The notes below the pieces were generated by a model. The model saw only the letters and a list, made by a program, of their open reading frames with translations. It did no database searches and was not told where the DNA came from. A program made the position numbers and the translations under genes. A DNA stretch of 8,973 nt from an uncultured Lachnospiraceae bacterium (GTDB taxonomy: Bacteria; Bacillota; Clostridia; Lachnospirales; Lachnospiraceae): the NCBI GenBank assembly GCA_910586585.1, contig CAJUKA010000142.1, positions 1-8,973 of the forward strand, written 5' to 3'. Below are positions 7,177-8,973 of this stretch, in pieces (the stretch's first letter is position 1; each line of letters begins with the position of its first letter).

Positions 7177-7941
7177 CTACTCTTCTAATTCTTCTAGTTC
7201 TTCTAATTCTTCTCTGTTAACAACAATTAGTTCATTATACTCCTTATGTTCACAATAGAAATACAATTTATTTTTTGAACTATCCATACAAGTTCCAATC
7301 CGCCCACAGGCTTTCAACTGCGCTAAATCAACACCTGCATCCGCAAGAATTAAATTGATTTTTGGTGTATCTGTATATCGCTCACCATATTCATAGGCAG
7401 CTTCAAACAACATTTCCAGCATAAAATGTTCCATATCATCTGCTAGTTTTTCGAACGTAATGAAATCATCATTTGTGCTGATATAAACAGGCGGGTCTGT
7501 CTTTCCATCTAGCAAATCCTGTAACAAATATCCCACATTCCATACACCCTGGTTTTCGCACCAAATCAGCACATAATTTTCGGTAATTGTATTCCACTGT
7601 TCCACAGGAAGCTGCCAAAGACTAAAATATTCGTTATCAGAATACGCTTCCTGCTCTCCATTTTCCACTGCTTCCTCAAACTCAGGCGCCCACTCTCCCT
7701 CCAAATCCTCTTTAATTACCTGATAGGTTGTACAAATTTCATCTGGCTCATTGATTGTATGCATTACTGTGTTGACAGGGTCTTTTCCATAGGTCAGCAA
7801 AAAACGGCGATAAACATCTGGCAGCGCAGCTCCTATATACTGTTCTGCCTCCTGAATCTCCTCCTCTGAAAAACCTTTGTGTTCCCCTTTGCAGAAAAAG
7901 TCCATCAATTCCTGAATTTTAATACCATATGTATGTTCCAT
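7177..7941 (-). CDS. SUKH (SMI1/KNR4) domain protein, possible immunity protein
   Basis: Cytoplasmic protein of 254 residues without signal peptide. The N-terminal part fits the SMI1/KNR4 (SUKH) fold: FSEEEIQEAEQYIGAALPDVYRRFLLTYG (about 24-52), then the FSLWQLPVEQW strand region (106-116) and ENYVLIWCENQGVWNVGYLL (121-140). SUKH proteins often neutralise secreted or contact-dependent nuclease toxins, though many have other roles, and no toxin gene is adjacent here. Residues about 190-243 form a second small region (INLILADAGVDLAQLK) that I cannot assign. The protein ends in EELEELEELEE, encoded by a 9-bp tandem repeat. AGGAGG (7951-7956) is 9 nt before the ATG, a clear start. It sits between a lipoprotein and the RtcB gene, with gaps of 125 and 94 nt. 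Confidence 0.8.
   Translation of the reverse strand: MEHTYGIKIQELMDFFCKGEHKGFSEEEIQEAEQYIGAALPDVYRRFLLTYGKDPVNTVMHTINEPDEICTTYQVIKEDLEGEWAPEFEEAVENGEQEAYSDNEYFSLWQLPVEQWNTITENYVLIWCENQGVWNVGYLLQDLLDGKTDPPVYISTNDDFITFEKLADDMEHFMLEMLFEAAYEYGERYTDTPKINLILADAGVDLAQLKACGRIGTCMDSSKNKLYFYCEHKEYNELIVVNREELEELEELEE
7180..7212 (-). repeat. 9-bp in-frame tandem repeat at the 3' end of the SUKH gene
   Basis: Units of GAAGAATTA, GAAGAACTA and GAAGAATTA plus a final GAAGAG directly precede the TAG stop. Each unit encodes Glu-Glu-Leu. Because the unit length is a multiple of three, slippage would change only the length of the acidic tail. Confidence 0.8.
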
Positions 7942-7962
7942 GTATATATACCTCCTATTTTA

Positions 7963-7977
7963 AATCGCTGCGCGATT
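7963..7977. other. Hairpin just upstream of the SUKH ribosome binding site
   Basis: AATCGC-TGC-GCGATT: perfect 6-bp arms around a 3-nt loop. On the minus strand it ends 6 nt before the AGGAGG of the SUKH gene, so it could affect ribosome access or cap a 5' end. On the plus strand it is followed by ATTTTTTTG and would look like a terminator, but no plus-strand gene feeds into it. Confidence 0.5.
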
Positions 7978-8024
7978 ATTTTTTTGCTTTTAAAAAAAAT
8001 TGCGAACGCTGAATCCATTGAAAC

Positions 8025-8041
8025 AAAAAGCGAAGCTTTTT
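8025..8041 (-). terminator. Possible terminator after the TTG-start lipoprotein gene
   Basis: AAAAAGC-TTC-GCTTTTT on the minus strand: perfect 7-bp arms with a TTC loop, starting 25 nt after the stop codon at 8067. The right arm provides the only U-run and the G-C content of the stem is low, so it is probably weak and may allow readthrough into the SUKH gene. Confidence 0.45.
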
Positions 8042-8066
8042 GCAGATTGGGCTGTACCTACCCTCT

Positions 8067-8762
8067 TTACCATCCGATAATCTCTTTTCTTAATGCCTCA
8101 TATTCTTTCATTGTTATCTTTTCATCACGATATGTAAAATCACTGTTTTCATCATATTTACTATCAGGTGAATCCCAATATTCTGCTGCCAGCGTAAATT
8201 CATCCACAATCGTTTCCCCGCCATCATACTTCGTTAGCCAGTATACCTGTCTTCCCGCATGTGTAGTATCTCTATGAACGATCCATACTGCATTATCGTA
8301 TTGTGTATAAGTCAAAACACCTGCTGTTCCCTCTCCACTTGCAAACACGTATACTTTTCCGTCTCTTGCGTCCAAAAACATACCTCCATAGGGACCATCT
8401 ACAATCTGTTCGTCTTCCCCATCATTATCTAAATCAATCCGTTCCCCGACAGAATAACAGGACCAGTCTTCCTCATCATGCGGCAATTGATCAAACATAA
8501 TCGTCACGTCATGTTCATTGTTAATAACTGCCGGAATTTTACTGGCAAGAAAAGCATCCAGTAACGCTTCTGAATCAGATGTTATTGTTGTATCCAATTC
8601 TGATGTTGGCAAGATCGTTTCCTGTTTCGATGCTGTTTCTGACGTTGTTGCAAAATCAAATTCAATTTCCTCTAAATCTGTTTCCTTCTGATTTTTTTCG
8701 CATCCTGTCAAAAGAAACAAAGACATCAATAACACTATTTTCACCAAGTTTTTGTATTTCAA
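8067..8762 (-). CDS. Small lipoprotein with an acidic DxDNDG loop
   Basis: Predicted surface lipoprotein of 231 residues. The signal peptide is MKYKNLVKIVLLMSLFLLTGC with the lipobox cysteine at 21, followed by a Glu/Thr/Ser-rich linker to about 65. The folded part contains RIDLDNDGEDEQIVDGPYGG (109-127), an EF-hand-like or VCBS-like calcium loop, and a strand-rich region ending at IIGW. I do not recognise a named family and give no function. The start is TTG (8760-8762): AGAGGA (8771-8776; GAGG ends 9 nt from the TTG) precedes it, and the next ATG (residue 13) would destroy the signal peptide. It has its own promoter at 8859-8887 and is probably first gene of the minus-strand run that includes the SUKH and RtcB genes. 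It resembles the lipoprotein at 4527-5519 in architecture but is not an obvious duplicate. Confidence 0.82.
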   Translation of the reverse strand: MKYKNLVKIVLLMSLFLLTGCEKNQKETDLEEIEFDFATTSETASKQETILPTSELDTTITSDSEALLDAFLASKIPAVINNEHDVTIMFDQLPHDEEDWSCYSVGERIDLDNDGEDEQIVDGPYGGMFLDARDGKVYVFASGEGTAGVLTYTQYDNAVWIVHRDTTHAGRQVYWLTKYDGGETIVDEFTLAAEYWDSPDSKYDENSDFTYRDEKITMKEYEALRKEIIGW

Positions 8763-8858
8763 AATTTCTTTCCTCTTTAAAATCTGATTTATTATTGCAA
8801 AGCGACAAATTATTTTTAAATTCTATTTATTAAGCAATCTGATGTTTTCGATTTATTT

Positions 8859-8887
8859 ATTATACACAATGTTGTGAAAAATTACAA
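8859..8887 (-). promoter_or_regulatory. Promoter of the minus-strand lipoprotein gene
   Basis: TTGTAA (8882-8887) and a perfect TATAAT (8859-8864) are separated by 17 nt. The expected start is near 8852, giving a leader of about 90 nt. The spacer contains a dyad, CACAA-TG-TTGTG on the plus strand (8865-8876), touching the -10, which could be a repressor site. Confidence 0.7.
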
Positions 8888-8946
8888 TCATTGGCCTTGA
8901 TTTAGATTCCTTTTCTGTACAGCTATGACGAGTAAAAATTTTTCGC

Positions 8947-8973
8947 AAAAAAACCTCCCATTTTACAGGAAAA
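8947..8973 (-). terminator. Partial terminator cut by the right window edge
   Basis: On the minus strand TTTT-CCTGT-AAAATGGGAGG is followed by seven T. AAAA (8961-8964 in complement) pairs with the terminal TTTT, and the remaining TGGGAGG would pair with CCTCCCA if present just beyond the edge. It would end a minus-strand gene lying to the right. Only the inner 4 bp of the stem can be seen, so most of the call is prediction. Confidence 0.45.

Noticed and set aside
7990..8012. GCG-AA-CGC beside a T-run as a third terminator between the lipoprotein and SUKH genes
   Set aside because: A 3-bp stem with a 2-nt loop cannot form a stable hairpin.

Overview
The window is AT-rich DNA with Gram-positive style signals: strong AGGAGG-type ribosome binding sites, TTG as well as ATG starts, lipobox lipoproteins, TTGACA/TATAAT-like promoters and a BlaI/M56 regulatory pair. 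Together with the gene repertoire this suggests a low-GC anaerobic Firmicute of the Clostridia, probably a gut Lachnospiraceae-type organism. That assignment is inference; there is no rRNA or other phylogenetic marker here. I see no tRNA, rRNA, CRISPR array, insertion sequence or phage gene.

Layout. One gene lies on the plus strand: an MFS transporter at the left edge (73-1236). It converges on a long run of minus-strand genes. Reading those in their own direction from the right edge: a promoter at about 8859-8887; a short lipoprotein with a TTG start and an acidic DxDNDG loop (8067-8762); a SUKH (SMI1/KNR4) protein ending in a 9-bp tandem repeat (7177-7941); an RtcB-family RNA ligase (5583-7082); a second lipoprotein with a D-x-N-x-D loop (4527-5519); and a small DUF6578-like protein (4022-4459) closed by a long stem-loop terminator (3966-4009). 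Gaps between these five genes are about 60-125 nt. Two hairpins lie between the first lipoprotein and the SUKH gene, and a perfect inverted repeat sits across the RtcB stop codon.

Immediately downstream is an independent regulatory unit: a BlaI/MecI-family repressor (3492-3854) and an M56 (BlaR1-type) membrane metalloprotease with a large C-terminal domain (1281-3347). Its promoter carries two near-identical 18-bp operators 33 bp apart, one between -35 and -10 and one at the predicted start site. By analogy with BlaI/BlaR1, the M56 protein would sense an extracellular signal and cause cleavage of the repressor, but its outer domain shows no penicillin-binding motifs, so the signal is unknown.

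The most interesting points are the BlaI double operator with its non-beta-lactam sensor, the RtcB with an unusual CCxxxC segment next to a SUKH protein (possibly an RNA-repair and toxin-immunity neighbourhood), the inverted repeat over the rtcB stop codon, and a hairpin between repressor and protease genes. None of these amounts to a proven new system from sequence alone.
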